Assembly (NCBI RefSeq): GCF_900105685.1
Contig: NZ_LT629781.1
Coordinates: forward strand, 2,356,001 to 2,420,000
Origin: Verrucomicrobium sp. GAS474
GTDB lineage: Bacteria > Verrucomicrobiota > Verrucomicrobiia > Methylacidiphilales > GAS474
DNA: 64,000 nt
Reading direction: 5' to 3'
The stretch's first letter is position 1; each line of letters opens with the position of its first letter. The position numbers and the translations under genes were made by a program. This document shows positions 45,166 through 55,388 of the stretch, in pieces. The notes under the pieces were generated by a model. The model did no database searches, was not told the origin of the DNA, and saw nothing but the letters and a program-made list of their open reading frames with translations.

Positions 45166-46671
45166 GTGGTTCAATCTAAGTATATGCTGGAAGCATTGCC
45201 ATCGGGGCAGTTCACGAGGGAAATGGCGGCGCACCTGCTGAACCGGGCCGGTTTCGGCGGCTCGCCCGCGGAGATCGACCGGCTGGCCGGGATGGGCCTC
45301 GAACGGGCCGTCGCCTCCCTCGTCGATTACGAGTCGTCTCCCGACGTCTACAGCCTCCCGGTCTGGACGACGCCCGATCCGGTCGAGCTCGCCCAGCGGC
45401 AGTCGATCCCGAGCCTGCCCCAAGACCAGCGGAAGGAGCTCGATAAAACCTTCCGCCAGACCTACCGCCAGCGGGAGATCGAGCTCCACGGCTGGTGGCT
45501 GGACCGGATGCGGACGACGCAGCGGCCGCTCCAGGAGAAGATGACGCTCTTCTGGCACGCCCTCTTCGCGACGAGCATCCAGAAGGTCCAGAATCCCTAC
45601 CTCATGTGGAAGCAGAACGAGACGTTCCGGCGGCTTGCCACGGGGAAGTGGAGCGAGATCCTCATCGCGATGGCGAAGGAGCCGGCGATGCTCATCTGGC
45701 TCGACGGGGCGCAGAGCCGGAAGAATGCCCCGAACGAGAACTTCGCCCGCGAGGTGATGGAGCTCTTCACCCTTGGCGAGGGGCATTACACCGAGCAGGA
45801 CATCAAGGAATCGGCGAAGGCCTTCGCGGGCTGGAGCGTCGAGCGTTTTTCCGGCGACTTCAAGGACCGCCCCTTCCAGCATAACTTCGGGGTGAAGCAC
45901 TACCTGGGCCACACGGGACTCTACAGCGGCGAGGACATCCTCCGCATCCTCGCGGAGACGCCCCGCTCCGGCCAATACGTCTGGGCGCGGCTCTGGCGCT
46001 ACTTCGCGACCGAGGAGCCGAACGAGGCGCTGACGAACGCCCTCGCGGCCCGCTTCGCCGAGGCGCAGGGGGAGTTCAAGCCGGTCCTGAAGGCGATGTT
46101 CATGTCGAAGGAATTCTACGGCCCCGACATCGTCGGGCAGCAGGTGAAGTCGCCCGTCCAGTGGCTTGTCTCCTCGTGCCGGATCCTCGAGCGGCCCCTC
46201 CTGCCCCGCCCCGCGCTGATGCCGATGATGCGGATGCTGGGGCAGATCCTCTTCTCCCCGCCGAGCGTGAAGGGCTGGGACACCGGGACGAGCTGGATCG
46301 GGACGAACACCCTCCTCGACCGCTACAATTTCGCCGCCCTCTTCGTCCAGGGGAGCGAGAAGGCGATGCCGAAGCGTTTCCAGGGGGAGACGAACGAGAT
46401 GGCCGACGTCAGCCGCGCCGCGATGCAGCCCTATCCCGATTCCGGCTCCGCCGACGGGATCGATCCGGCGAAGCTCTTCACCGCCGAGGAGCTGGGCGAC
46501 ACCGACAAGCTGCTGAACGCCATCGCCCTCCGCGTCAGCGCGGTGCCGCTGAGCGAAGGCCGCCGCACCGCCCTCCGCACCTATCTCGAAGGGCATAAGA
46601 GTAAGGGACCGGAGACGGTCCGGGGGGCGATTCGCCTCCTGATGAGTACCCCCGATTTTCAACTGACCTAA
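45166..46671 (+). CDS. DUF1800 family protein
   Basis: A 501-residue protein of the DUF1800 family, always found beside DUF1501 proteins in Planctomycetes, Verrucomicrobia and proteobacteria. AAHLLNRAGFGGSPAEIDRLAGMGLERAVASL at the start, MTLFWHALFATS, NENFAREVMELFTLGEG and FWSP-like LGQILFSPPSVKGWDTG are family landmarks. Function is unknown; a partner role with DUF1501 in an exported catabolic or surface process is suspected. No signal peptide is seen. GTG 45166 with AGGA upstream is chosen; ATG 45184 is an alternative. The DUF1501 gene follows after 39 bp. Confidence 0.88.
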   Translation: MVQSKYMLEALPSGQFTREMAAHLLNRAGFGGSPAEIDRLAGMGLERAVASLVDYESSPDVYSLPVWTTPDPVELAQRQSIPSLPQDQRKELDKTFRQTYRQREIELHGWWLDRMRTTQRPLQEKMTLFWHALFATSIQKVQNPYLMWKQNETFRRLATGKWSEILIAMAKEPAMLIWLDGAQSRKNAPNENFAREVMELFTLGEGHYTEQDIKESAKAFAGWSVERFSGDFKDRPFQHNFGVKHYLGHTGLYSGEDILRILAETPRSGQYVWARLWRYFATEEPNEALTNALAARFAEAQGEFKPVLKAMFMSKEFYGPDIVGQQVKSPVQWLVSSCRILERPLLPRPALMPMMRMLGQILFSPPSVKGWDTGTSWIGTNTLLDRYNFAALFVQGSEKAMPKRFQGETNEMADVSRAAMQPYPDSGSADGIDPAKLFTAEELGDTDKLLNAIALRVSAVPLSEGRRTALRTYLEGHKSKGPETVRGAIRLLMSTPDFQLT

Positions 46672-46710
46672 GGTCAGGAGCGGTCAACCGATAGCAACAG
46701 GGAACCACAC

Positions 46711-48087
46711 ATGAACTCGAACTGGAACCGATCGTCCTGCGGTGAAATCTGCCTCCACACGCGCCGGAATTTCCTGCGCAGCACCCTCCTCGGAGCGGCG
46801 ATGACGTGGACGGTCCCGACGTTCTTGGCCGAGACCTTCAGCACGCTTCATCTGAACGCCGCCGACAGCAGCGTCCAGGTGGCGACGGGGAAGGACTCCT
46901 CGATCCTCGTCATCCTCCAGCTCGCCGGGGGGAACGACGGGTTGAACACCGTCGTCCCTTACTCGAACGATTTCTACTACAAGGCCCGCCCGACGATCGG
47001 CCTCCCCGCCGACAAGGTGATCAAGCTCGACGATACGATCGCCCTCAATCCGTCGCTGACCGGCTTCAAGGGACTCTTCGACGAGGGCCATCTCTCGATC
47101 GTCCAGGGCGTCGGTTATCCGAACCCGAACCGCTCCCACTTCCGCGCGACCGAGATCCTCGAGACGGCGAGCGACTCCGAGAGCAGCGAGAAATACGGCT
47201 GGCTCGGCCGCTACTTCGACAACGCCTGTCCCGGCTCCGATCCGACGGTCGGCGTTGCCATCGCCGGGGAGACGCCCCAGGCTTTCTGGGCCCCGAAGCC
47301 CCGGGGGGTGACGCTGAAGAATCCCGGCTCCTTCCGCTTCATGCCCGGCGGCGGCATGGAGGGGGCCGCCGACGAGACCGAGGGGATCTACCGCGAGCTG
47401 AACAAGAGCACGGCGGCGGTCGTCGACGAAGGGCACGACGCCTCCGGCGGGAGCATCGGGAGCATCGGTTCCGGGGCGCAGAAGGGAGCGGCCCCGATCT
47501 CCCCGCTCAACTTCATCGAGCGGACCGCCCTCGACGCCCAGGCCAGTTCCGACAAGATCCAGGCCATCGCGAAGAACGGGAAGAACCTCGCCACCTATCC
47601 CAATTCGGGCCTGGCGAACGATCTCAAGCTGGTCTCCCGCCTCATCGGCGGCGGCCTCACCACGCGGGTCTACTTCGCCTCGCAGGGCGGCTACGACACC
47701 CACACGAACCAGGTCAATTCCCAGGCGCGGCTCCTGCAGGACCTCGGCGATTCCCTCGCCGCCTTCTGCGCCGATCTGAAGGCGCAGGGGAACTTCGACC
47801 GGGTGACGATCATGACCTTCAGCGAATTCGGCCGCCGGGTGAACGAGAACGGCAGCCAGGGGACCGACCATGGCGTCGCCTGCCCGCAGTTCCTGATTGG
47901 CGGCAAGGTGAAGGGCGGGCTGGCGGGAACCTATCCGTCGCTCGATCCGGCCAAGCTCGACCACGGCGACCTCGTCCACACGGTCGACTTCCGCTCCGTC
48001 TACGCCGGGCTCCTCGAAGGCTGGCTCCAGACGCCGAGCGCCCCGATCCTCAACGGCTCGTTCGATCCGCTGGTGCTGACGGCATAG
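46711..48087 (+). CDS. DUF1501 family protein, Tat-type exported
   Basis: A 458-residue protein of the DUF1501 family, distantly related to sulfatases/alkaline phosphatases. The Tat-type N-terminus has TRRNFLRSTLLGAAM, so it is probably exported folded with a cofactor or metal. QLAGGNDGLNTVVPY, GYPNPNRSHFRATEILE, GGYDTHTNQ and TMTFSEFGRRVNENGSQGTDHG are the family's conserved blocks, with Asp/His residues like a metal site. It pairs with the DUF1800 gene 39 bp upstream. The last 38 bp overlap the end of the convergent GT39-like gene. Confidence 0.88.
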   Translation: MNSNWNRSSCGEICLHTRRNFLRSTLLGAAMTWTVPTFLAETFSTLHLNAADSSVQVATGKDSSILVILQLAGGNDGLNTVVPYSNDFYYKARPTIGLPADKVIKLDDTIALNPSLTGFKGLFDEGHLSIVQGVGYPNPNRSHFRATEILETASDSESSEKYGWLGRYFDNACPGSDPTVGVAIAGETPQAFWAPKPRGVTLKNPGSFRFMPGGGMEGAADETEGIYRELNKSTAAVVDEGHDASGGSIGSIGSGAQKGAAPISPLNFIERTALDAQASSDKIQAIAKNGKNLATYPNSGLANDLKLVSRLIGGGLTTRVYFASQGGYDTHTNQVNSQARLLQDLGDSLAAFCADLKAQGNFDRVTIMTFSEFGRRVNENGSQGTDHGVACPQFLIGGKVKGGLAGTYPSLDPAKLDHGDLVHTVDFRSVYAGLLEGWLQTPSAPILNGSFDPLVLTA

Positions 48088-49366
48088 GGGCCGATCCCGA
48101 AGCCGGTAGGAAGCGCCGCACGCACGCGAACAATCCCGCCGCGACGGCGGGGAGGAAGATGAACTCGATTTCCCCCCGGTATCGTGCCAGGCCGACGTGG
48201 ATCAGCCCGTAAAGGATCGAGTGGAGGACGAAGTAGAGGAGGAGGATCGCGGTGTACTCCCGAGGCCAGGGCCGAACGAAGAGGGCTGCCACGAGGGTGA
48301 AAGCCAGGATGGCGAACCAATAGGCCGCCAGGACCCAGCGGAAGGTCAATGCCTCGCCTCCCAGGCTGCTTCGCTCATAGCGCTTCGGGGTGAGGGTCCA
48401 GAACCAGCCGATCTTTTTCAGGGTCCGTTCGATGAAGGCCTTCGGTTCGGCTCGGCAATAGTCGAGTCCTTCCCGGCCCATCGCATCCATGAGCTCGATC
48501 TCGGACACCTTACCGCGCAGGACAAAGGCCTTCGGGGGAAAGGCATTCGTCACTTCCTCTCCGCCGCCTTCGACGAAGGCGGTGCCGGTGGCGTGGGGAT
48601 TGTTCCCCATCCAGAACTCTTTTCCAAAGGAATCCTTGATGAGAACGAGGCGGTGATGGGCTTCGTAGTTGCGGACCGTCCAGGGAACGATGGCAAGGAG
48701 AACGAGAAGTCCGGCCAGAATGACGAAGGCCGTTCGGCGGGCTTCCCGGCGGCAAACAGCTCCGGCGGCGATGCCGAGGGCAAGGAGGCCGAAGAGAATG
48801 AGGATGAGGGGTTGGAAAAGGCCCGCCAGGCCGGTGCCGAGTCCTGCCGCTGTCGCCCGTGCGGAAGAGGGACGCTCTTTCAGCATCAGCCATGCCTGGA
48901 GGAGCCACGGTTGGAACGCCATCACAAAGGCGGTCTGATGGATGCGCGTGGGATACCACAGATAGAGCGGCATTAGACAGGCGATCCAGCGGGCGGCGAC
49001 GGCGGTCTCGATTCCGAACCAACGCTTGGCCAGCCATCCGAGGGGAAAGACCATGCTGGCAGCAGCTCCGGCCTGGACTAGGCTCAGGAGAAGGTGGGCC
49101 GCAGGGCCTTTCCCGAGCCACGTCCAGAGGCCTGCGAGGAGGTAGGGATAACCGGGGGATTGCCAGCTCGTCGGTTCGTCCGGCAGGGAGAAGCCGATTG
49201 AAAATCCCTTCCCGGCGACGAGGTGGTCGGCGATGCCCCCGTTCTCCCACAGGACCGGGTGGCGGTAATGGCCGAGAGCGAAGACGAGGGTGACGTGGAG
49301 GAAGAGAGCGATTCCGAAGAGAGGCCAAGGGCGCGCGGCCCAGTGCGGGTCTCGAATGCGGGTCAT
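48050..49366 (-). CDS. GT39/ArnT-like membrane glycosyltransferase
   Basis: A 438-residue protein with about nine or ten hydrophobic helices. The N-terminal ENGGIADHLVAGKGFS then SPGYPYLLAGLWTW is typical of ArnT/PMT-like enzymes that transfer a sugar from an undecaprenyl carrier in the outer leaflet; an acidic Asp after the first helix (GGIAD) fits the catalytic residue. A soluble loop (DSFGKEFWMGNNPHATGTAFVEGG) resembles that of related mannosyl/arabinosyl transferases. The donor and acceptor are unknown. Its last 38 bp overlap the end of the DUF1501 gene, and the GH3 gene lies 22 bp upstream on the same strand. Confidence 0.72.
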   Translation of the reverse strand: MTRIRDPHWAARPWPLFGIALFLHVTLVFALGHYRHPVLWENGGIADHLVAGKGFSIGFSLPDEPTSWQSPGYPYLLAGLWTWLGKGPAAHLLLSLVQAGAAASMVFPLGWLAKRWFGIETAVAARWIACLMPLYLWYPTRIHQTAFVMAFQPWLLQAWLMLKERPSSARATAAGLGTGLAGLFQPLILILFGLLALGIAAGAVCRREARRTAFVILAGLLVLLAIVPWTVRNYEAHHRLVLIKDSFGKEFWMGNNPHATGTAFVEGGGEEVTNAFPPKAFVLRGKVSEIELMDAMGREGLDYCRAEPKAFIERTLKKIGWFWTLTPKRYERSSLGGEALTFRWVLAAYWFAILAFTLVAALFVRPWPREYTAILLLYFVLHSILYGLIHVGLARYRGEIEFIFLPAVAAGLFACVRRFLPASGSAPMPSAPADRTSR

Positions 49367-49388
49367 CGTTTTCCGAATTTCAATAGGC

Positions 49389-50522
49389 TCAATAAGTCTC
49401 GACCGGGGAGCGTTTTCCGTCGTCGGCGGAGCGGGCTTTGGCTCCGTCGATGCCGAGGACGGCTTCGCGGAGGGCGTAGACCTCGGCGTCGAGTTTCGTA
49501 TGGGCCTCGATGGAGAAGGGGTGGGGAGCGGCTTCCTGCTTCAGCCGCGCGCGGAGGCGGGCCAGGCGGGCGCGGGTCGCGGCGGTGACCTCGGCGGGGA
49601 GCTTTGCCAGGACCGCCGCCGCCTGCCGCGCCATCTCGACCCGGTGGCAGAGGAGGATCATGTCGTTCCCGGCCTCGATGGAACGGCGCATGGCTTCGTC
49701 GAAGCCGTATTCGTTGAGGATCGCGCCCATGTCCATGTCGTCGGTCATGACGAGGCCGTCGTAGGCCCAATCGTTGCGGATGATCCCGCCGACCATCGGC
49801 TGCGAGAGCGAGGAGGCGATGCCGGTCGGGTCGAGGTGGCGGTTGCGGACGTGGCCGATCATGAGGGAGTCCAATTCGGCCTGCATCCGGCGGTAGGGGA
49901 CCCACTCGCACGCCTCGAGTTCGGCGCGGGTGCGGGGGATCTCGGGGAGGTCGTGGTGGGGGTCGACGGCGGCGGCGGAGTAGCCGGGGAAGTGCTTGCC
50001 GCAGGAGAGGATCCCCTCGGCGCGGAGGGCCTTGTTGAAAGCCCCGGCGCAGCGGATGACTTCCTCGGGGTCGCGGCCGTAGGTCCGGTTCTTGAGGGAG
50101 TTGTCGGCGTCGTCGTCGAAGGAGACGTCGAGGACGGGACAGAGGTCGAGGTTGAAGCCGAAGAGGCGAAGGAGGCGGCCCGTGAGGCGGCCGTGCTCGG
50201 TGATGAGGGCGAGGTCGCCTTTATTCCGCAACTGGACGGCGCTGGGGGGCTCGCTCCCGATTTCCTTCAGGCGGGAGACGCGGCCCCCTTCCTGGTCGAT
50301 GGTGATGACGGGCTCGTGACGGACGGAGGCGCGGAGGTCGTCGATGAGGGTGCGGAGCTGGACGGGGCTCTTGATGTTCCGCCCGAAGAGGATGAAGCCG
50401 CCGGGTTGGATTTCCTCGATGGCGTGGCGGGTCTCGGCGTCGAGTTCGGCTCCGGGGACGCCGATGATGAGGTACTGCCCGCCGCTGCCCGCTTCGTTTC
50501 CGCTGCTTAGTCCGCCACGCAT
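49389..50522 (-). CDS. GH3 beta-N-acetylhexosaminidase (NagZ-like)
   Basis: A 377-residue GH3 enzyme that cleaves GlcNAc from peptidoglycan fragments in recycling. QYLIIGVPGAELD, DQEGGRVSRL, KHFPGYSAAAVDPHHDLPEI (the Asp-x-His catalytic loop; NagZ usually has GHG where this has GYS), and VMTDDMDMGAI with the nucleophile Asp are in order. The frame opens at a TTG at 50570, but ATG 50522 (MRGGLSSG) is a more usual start. No signal peptide, so cytoplasmic, as in NagZ. It precedes the GT39-like gene by 22 bp. Confidence 0.85.
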   Translation of the reverse strand: MRGGLSSGNEAGSGGQYLIIGVPGAELDAETRHAIEEIQPGGFILFGRNIKSPVQLRTLIDDLRASVRHEPVITIDQEGGRVSRLKEIGSEPPSAVQLRNKGDLALITEHGRLTGRLLRLFGFNLDLCPVLDVSFDDDADNSLKNRTYGRDPEEVIRCAGAFNKALRAEGILSCGKHFPGYSAAAVDPHHDLPEIPRTRAELEACEWVPYRRMQAELDSLMIGHVRNRHLDPTGIASSLSQPMVGGIIRNDWAYDGLVMTDDMDMGAILNEYGFDEAMRRSIEAGNDMILLCHRVEMARQAAAVLAKLPAEVTAATRARLARLRARLKQEAAPHPFSIEAHTKLDAEVYALREAVLGIDGAKARSADDGKRSPVETY

Positions 50523-50650
50523 CGGATCAGAGTACGGAGGGCGGGCCGGTTTGGGAAGTTCATTTGCCAATCGTGCTTTGCTAATCGTGCTATTTGCAAT
50601 CGGGACGGCAGAAGGTATGCTCGTATTCCCGATTTCCCTCTTTCCTAACG

Positions 50651-51931
50651 ATGACTCCCTCCGAACGCGTCGCCGCCATCCGCGGTAAAATTCCTTCCGG
50701 CGGTCTCTTTGCCGAGAAGGAGTGGCGCGTCGCCCCCGAGGCCTTTCCGCTTTCCCCGAAGCACCTGGATAAGCTGGAGAAGCTCGGCCACGTCCTCCAC
50801 CTCTTCGCGAAGGCGTGCAACCTCCTCTACCGCCAGAGCGTCCGGGGGAAGCAACCGGCCTGGATCGCCGACCTCCTCGACCGGGGCAAGCCCCCCGAGC
50901 TGGTCGCCCTTTCCCGGGCCGAGGGGATCGCCCAGGAACTTCCCGCCGTGATCCGGCCCGACCTGATCGTGACCGAGGAGGGCTTCGGCCTCTTCGAGGT
51001 CGATACGATCCCCGGCGGCCTCGGCCTGACGGCGTGGCTGGGCGAGAGCTACGCCGCGCTCGGCGACGACGTGCTCGGCGGTCCCGACGGGATGCGGAAG
51101 GGTTTCGCCTCGATCTTTCCCGAGGGCGACGTGGTGATCTCCGAGGAGGCGGCGACCTACCGGCCCGAGTTCGAGTTCCTCGTCGGCCCGGAGCGGGTCA
51201 AGGCGGCGGAAGGCTACCGACTCTCTCCCGAGCGACCCGTCTACCGTTTCTTCGAGAGCTTCGACTGGCCCAACCTGCCGACGATCCGGGAGAGCTACGA
51301 TCCCGACGCCCAGGCGGGAAAGCTGACCCCGCCGATCAAGCCTTACCTGGAGGAAAAGCTCTGGCTCGCCCTTTTCTGGCTCCGTCCTCTCCTTCCTTTC
51401 TGGCGGCGGGAACTGGGAGATAAGGGGGTCAAGATGTTGAAGGAGATCGTCCCCTACACGTGGCTCGTCGATCCGACGCCGCTCCCCGTCCACGGCGTCC
51501 TCCCCGGCCTCGACATCCAGAACTGGGGGGAGATGGCCTCCTTCAGCCAGAAGGAGCGCGATCTGGTGCTGAAGATTTCGGGCTTCTCTCCGCAGGCCTG
51601 GGGCTCGCGCGGCGTCCACGTCGGCTCCGACCTCGCGGCGGGGGAATGGCAGAAGCGGCTCGACGAGGCGTTGGCCGGTTTCGGGGAACATCCCTACATC
51701 CTTCAGCGTTTCGCGAAGGGAACCCTGCTAGAGCACACCTACGAGGACGAAAAGGGCGAGATCGTCCCGATGAAGGGGCGCGCGCGGGTCTGTCCCTATT
51801 ACTTCGTCACGGCGGGGGGAGGGGATTACCCGACGCTCGGCGGGGCCTTGGTCACCTTCTGCCCGGCCGACAAGAAGCTCGTCCACGGGATGCGGGATGC
51901 GATCCTTGTGCCGGTGAGGAAAAGCGGCTAA
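50651..51931 (+). CDS. Putative circularly permuted ATP-grasp-like protein
   Basis: A 426-residue cytoplasmic protein I do not recognise with confidence. The N-terminal half has LIVTEEGFGLFEVDTIPGGLGLTAWLGESYAAL. The C-terminal half reads like an ATP-grasp nucleotide region: LVLKISGFSPQAWGSRGVHVGSDLAAGEWQKRLDEAL, GEHPYILQRFAKGTLLEHTYEDEKGEIV, with Lys, Gly and acidic residues placed as in glutathionylspermidine synthase-type ligases. Two Trp-rich stretches lie between. The substrate is unknown; a peptide or carboxylate-amine ligase is a guess. It is 19 bp upstream of mscS and probably co-transcribed. Start ATG 50651. Confidence 0.5.
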   Translation: MTPSERVAAIRGKIPSGGLFAEKEWRVAPEAFPLSPKHLDKLEKLGHVLHLFAKACNLLYRQSVRGKQPAWIADLLDRGKPPELVALSRAEGIAQELPAVIRPDLIVTEEGFGLFEVDTIPGGLGLTAWLGESYAALGDDVLGGPDGMRKGFASIFPEGDVVISEEAATYRPEFEFLVGPERVKAAEGYRLSPERPVYRFFESFDWPNLPTIRESYDPDAQAGKLTPPIKPYLEEKLWLALFWLRPLLPFWRRELGDKGVKMLKEIVPYTWLVDPTPLPVHGVLPGLDIQNWGEMASFSQKERDLVLKISGFSPQAWGSRGVHVGSDLAAGEWQKRLDEALAGFGEHPYILQRFAKGTLLEHTYEDEKGEIVPMKGRARVCPYYFVTAGGGDYPTLGGALVTFCPADKKLVHGMRDAILVPVRKSG

Positions 51932-51950
51932 AAACAACGGGCAAGACCCT

Positions 51951-53162
51951 ATGCCCGATTCCGCCTCCGCCTCGTCCGCCGTTGATTCCGCCGCCTCGAC
52001 CTCGGCTTCCTCCGCCGCCTCCGTCTTCGCTCCCCACGCCCATCGCCCCCATACGATGACCGGCGACGTGCAGACGATCATCGCCGACCTGATCAACTGG
52101 TACAACAATCACTTCAGCATCGAGGAGGTCGTGATCTTCGCGCTCTGCCTCGTCGCCGGGGTGGTCTTCTCGATCGTCCTGCGTCGGATCCTCGGGAACC
52201 GGCTCCGGTCCTGGGTCGGCAAGAAGGACCCCGTTCTCGGGGACCGGATCGCCCGGGCGATGACGGCGCCGCTCTGGATCTTCATTTGTTCCTATTTCTT
52301 CGTCCTCGGTCTGGAGCAGCTCTCGGGCCTTCCCCGCTCGGCCCAGAAGCGCCTCGACGACCTGGCCCCGGTGATCTACCTCGTGGCCGGTTTCGTCTTC
52401 GCCTTCCGCTGCATGGATATCGTCACCGAGGTCCTCCGCCGCCGGTGGGCCGGGGACGAGAAGACCCTCGACGAGCAGTGGGCGAAGATGATCGGCGGCC
52501 TCGGCAAGGTGCTCGTCGTCCTCATGGGGGTCCTCATGATCCTCCCGAAGGACCGCATCCTGCCGCTCCTGACGGGGGCCAGCTTCCTCGGGGCCGGGTT
52601 CGCCCTCGCCTCGAAGAGCACGATCGAGAACATCATCGGCTCCTTCGAGATCATGGTCGACCGCCTCTTCCACGAGGGGGACCGGATCTCCTTCCAGAAC
52701 TACGACGGCTTCGTCACCCGCGTCGGGATGCGGAGCGTCCAGATCACCTCGTTGACCGGGGAACGGATCACCCTGCCGAACAAGGCCTTCGTCGACCAGC
52801 AGATCCACAATCACACGCAGAAGGGAAAGGTCCTGACGACGATCGAGATCGGCCTAGTCTATTCCCACAGCCGGGCCGATATGGAACGGGCCATGGCCGT
52901 CCTCCGGGAGATCCTCGACGCCCACCCGAAGAGCGAGGCGAAGGTGGTCCGCTTCAAGGGATTCGGCCCCAGCAGCCTCGACCTCAGCATCACTTTTCTC
53001 GGCGATTACAAGACCGGCGCGGAGGGGGCCGACCTCGTCAGCGACATCAACCTCGCGATCAAGCAACGGTTTGACGAAGAGAAGCTCGAAATGGCCTTCC
53101 CGACCTCGACGGTCTATATGAAGAACGAAACCGCCCCGAAGCCGGAAACGAAGGCCGCATAA
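51951..53162 (+). CDS. mscS: MscS-family mechanosensitive channel
   Basis: A 403-residue small-conductance mechanosensitive channel that opens to release solutes in osmotic downshift. After a Ser/Ala-rich cytoplasmic N-terminus, three helices lead to the pore helix with ILPLLTGASFLGAGFALASKSTIENIIGSFEIMVDRLF, the TM3 region with alternating Gly/Ala. The MscS beta domain (EGDRISFQNYDGFVTRVGMRSVQITSLTGERITLPNKAFVDQQIHN) and the alpha/beta domain follow. The first 35 residues are unusually Ser/Ala-rich. It follows the ATP-grasp-like gene by 19 bp. Confidence 0.92.
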   Translation: MPDSASASSAVDSAASTSASSAASVFAPHAHRPHTMTGDVQTIIADLINWYNNHFSIEEVVIFALCLVAGVVFSIVLRRILGNRLRSWVGKKDPVLGDRIARAMTAPLWIFICSYFFVLGLEQLSGLPRSAQKRLDDLAPVIYLVAGFVFAFRCMDIVTEVLRRRWAGDEKTLDEQWAKMIGGLGKVLVVLMGVLMILPKDRILPLLTGASFLGAGFALASKSTIENIIGSFEIMVDRLFHEGDRISFQNYDGFVTRVGMRSVQITSLTGERITLPNKAFVDQQIHNHTQKGKVLTTIEIGLVYSHSRADMERAMAVLREILDAHPKSEAKVVRFKGFGPSSLDLSITFLGDYKTGAEGADLVSDINLAIKQRFDEEKLEMAFPTSTVYMKNETAPKPETKAA

Positions 53163-53251
53163 GGGGTTATGACGCTTTCCCGCATTTCCCGCCCCTTTTC
53201 CTTTGACGCATCCAAGGGCATCTGACAGGGTGCTTATCCGCTCATTTCCCC

Positions 53252-54439
<1,188 letters not shown>

Positions 54440-54482
54440 GCGATAAGCGATCACACACAACACCAGCAAACAGACTAAGTTT

Positions 54483-55361
54483 ATGGCAGTACTCGTCGGC
54501 AAGAACACGCGTCTCCTTGTTCAGGGGATCACCGGTAAACAGGGCGGCTTCCACGCTCGCGGAGCGATGGAATACGGCACCAACGTCGTCGCCGGGGTCA
54601 CCCCCGGCCGCGGCGGCGAGACGTTCGAGGGCACCGTCCCCGTCTACGACACGGCGAAGGAAGCCCGTGAGAAGACCGGGGCCAACGCCTCGATGATCTT
54701 CGTTCCCGCCCCCGGAGCCGCCGACGCGATCCTGGAGTCCCTCGACGCCGGCATCGAGCTCGTCGTCTGCATCACCGAAGGGATCCCCGTCGTCGACATG
54801 ATGCGCGTCAAGGCCGCCCTGGCCAAGCGCCCCGGCCAGCGCCTCATCGGGCCGAACTGCCCTGGCATCATCACCCCCGGCGCGTGCAAGATCGGCATCA
54901 TGCCCGGCTACATCCACAAGCCCGGCAAGATCGGCATCGTCTCCCGCAGCGGCACCCTGACCTACGAGGCCGTCTGGCAGACCACCAGCCTCGGCTACGG
55001 CCAGAGCACCTGCATCGGGATCGGCGGCGACCCGATCAACGGCACCTCCCACACCGACGCGATCAAGCTCTTCAACGAGGACCCCGACACCGAGGCGATC
55101 ATCATGATCGGCGAAATCGGCGGTACCGCCGAGGAAGAGGCCGCCGAATACATCAAGCACAACGTGAAGAAGCCCGTCGCGGCCTTCATCGCCGGGGCCA
55201 GCGCGCCTCCCGGACGCCGCATGGGCCACGCCGGTGCGATCATCTCCGGCGGCAAGGGCACGGCCGAGGCGAAGATCGCGGCGCTCAAGGACGCCGGCAT
55301 CGCCGTCTCCCCCGTCCCCTCCGACATGGGCAAGACCCTCGTCGCCCTGCTGAAGAAATAG
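54483..55361 (+). CDS. sucD: Succinyl-CoA synthetase alpha subunit
   Basis: CoA-binding subunit that carries the phosphohistidine intermediate. The 292-residue protein has the Rossmann start [31 protein letters not shown]-like [40 protein letters not shown] and the active His in [21 protein letters not shown]. It is 43 bp downstream of sucC and 27 bp upstream of gltA. Confidence 0.97.
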   Translation: MAVLVGKNTRLLVQGITGKQGGFHARGAMEYGTNVVAGVTPGRGGETFEGTVPVYDTAKEAREKTGANASMIFVPAPGAADAILESLDAGIELVVCITEGIPVVDMMRVKAALAKRPGQRLIGPNCPGIITPGACKIGIMPGYIHKPGKIGIVSRSGTLTYEAVWQTTSLGYGQSTCIGIGGDPINGTSHTDAIKLFNEDPDTEAIIMIGEIGGTAEEEAAEYIKHNVKKPVAAFIAGASAPPGRRMGHAGAIISGGKGTAEAKIAALKDAGIAVSPVPSDMGKTLVALLKK

Positions 55362-55388
55362 GATCAACGTAATCTCTGGAGAATCGAT

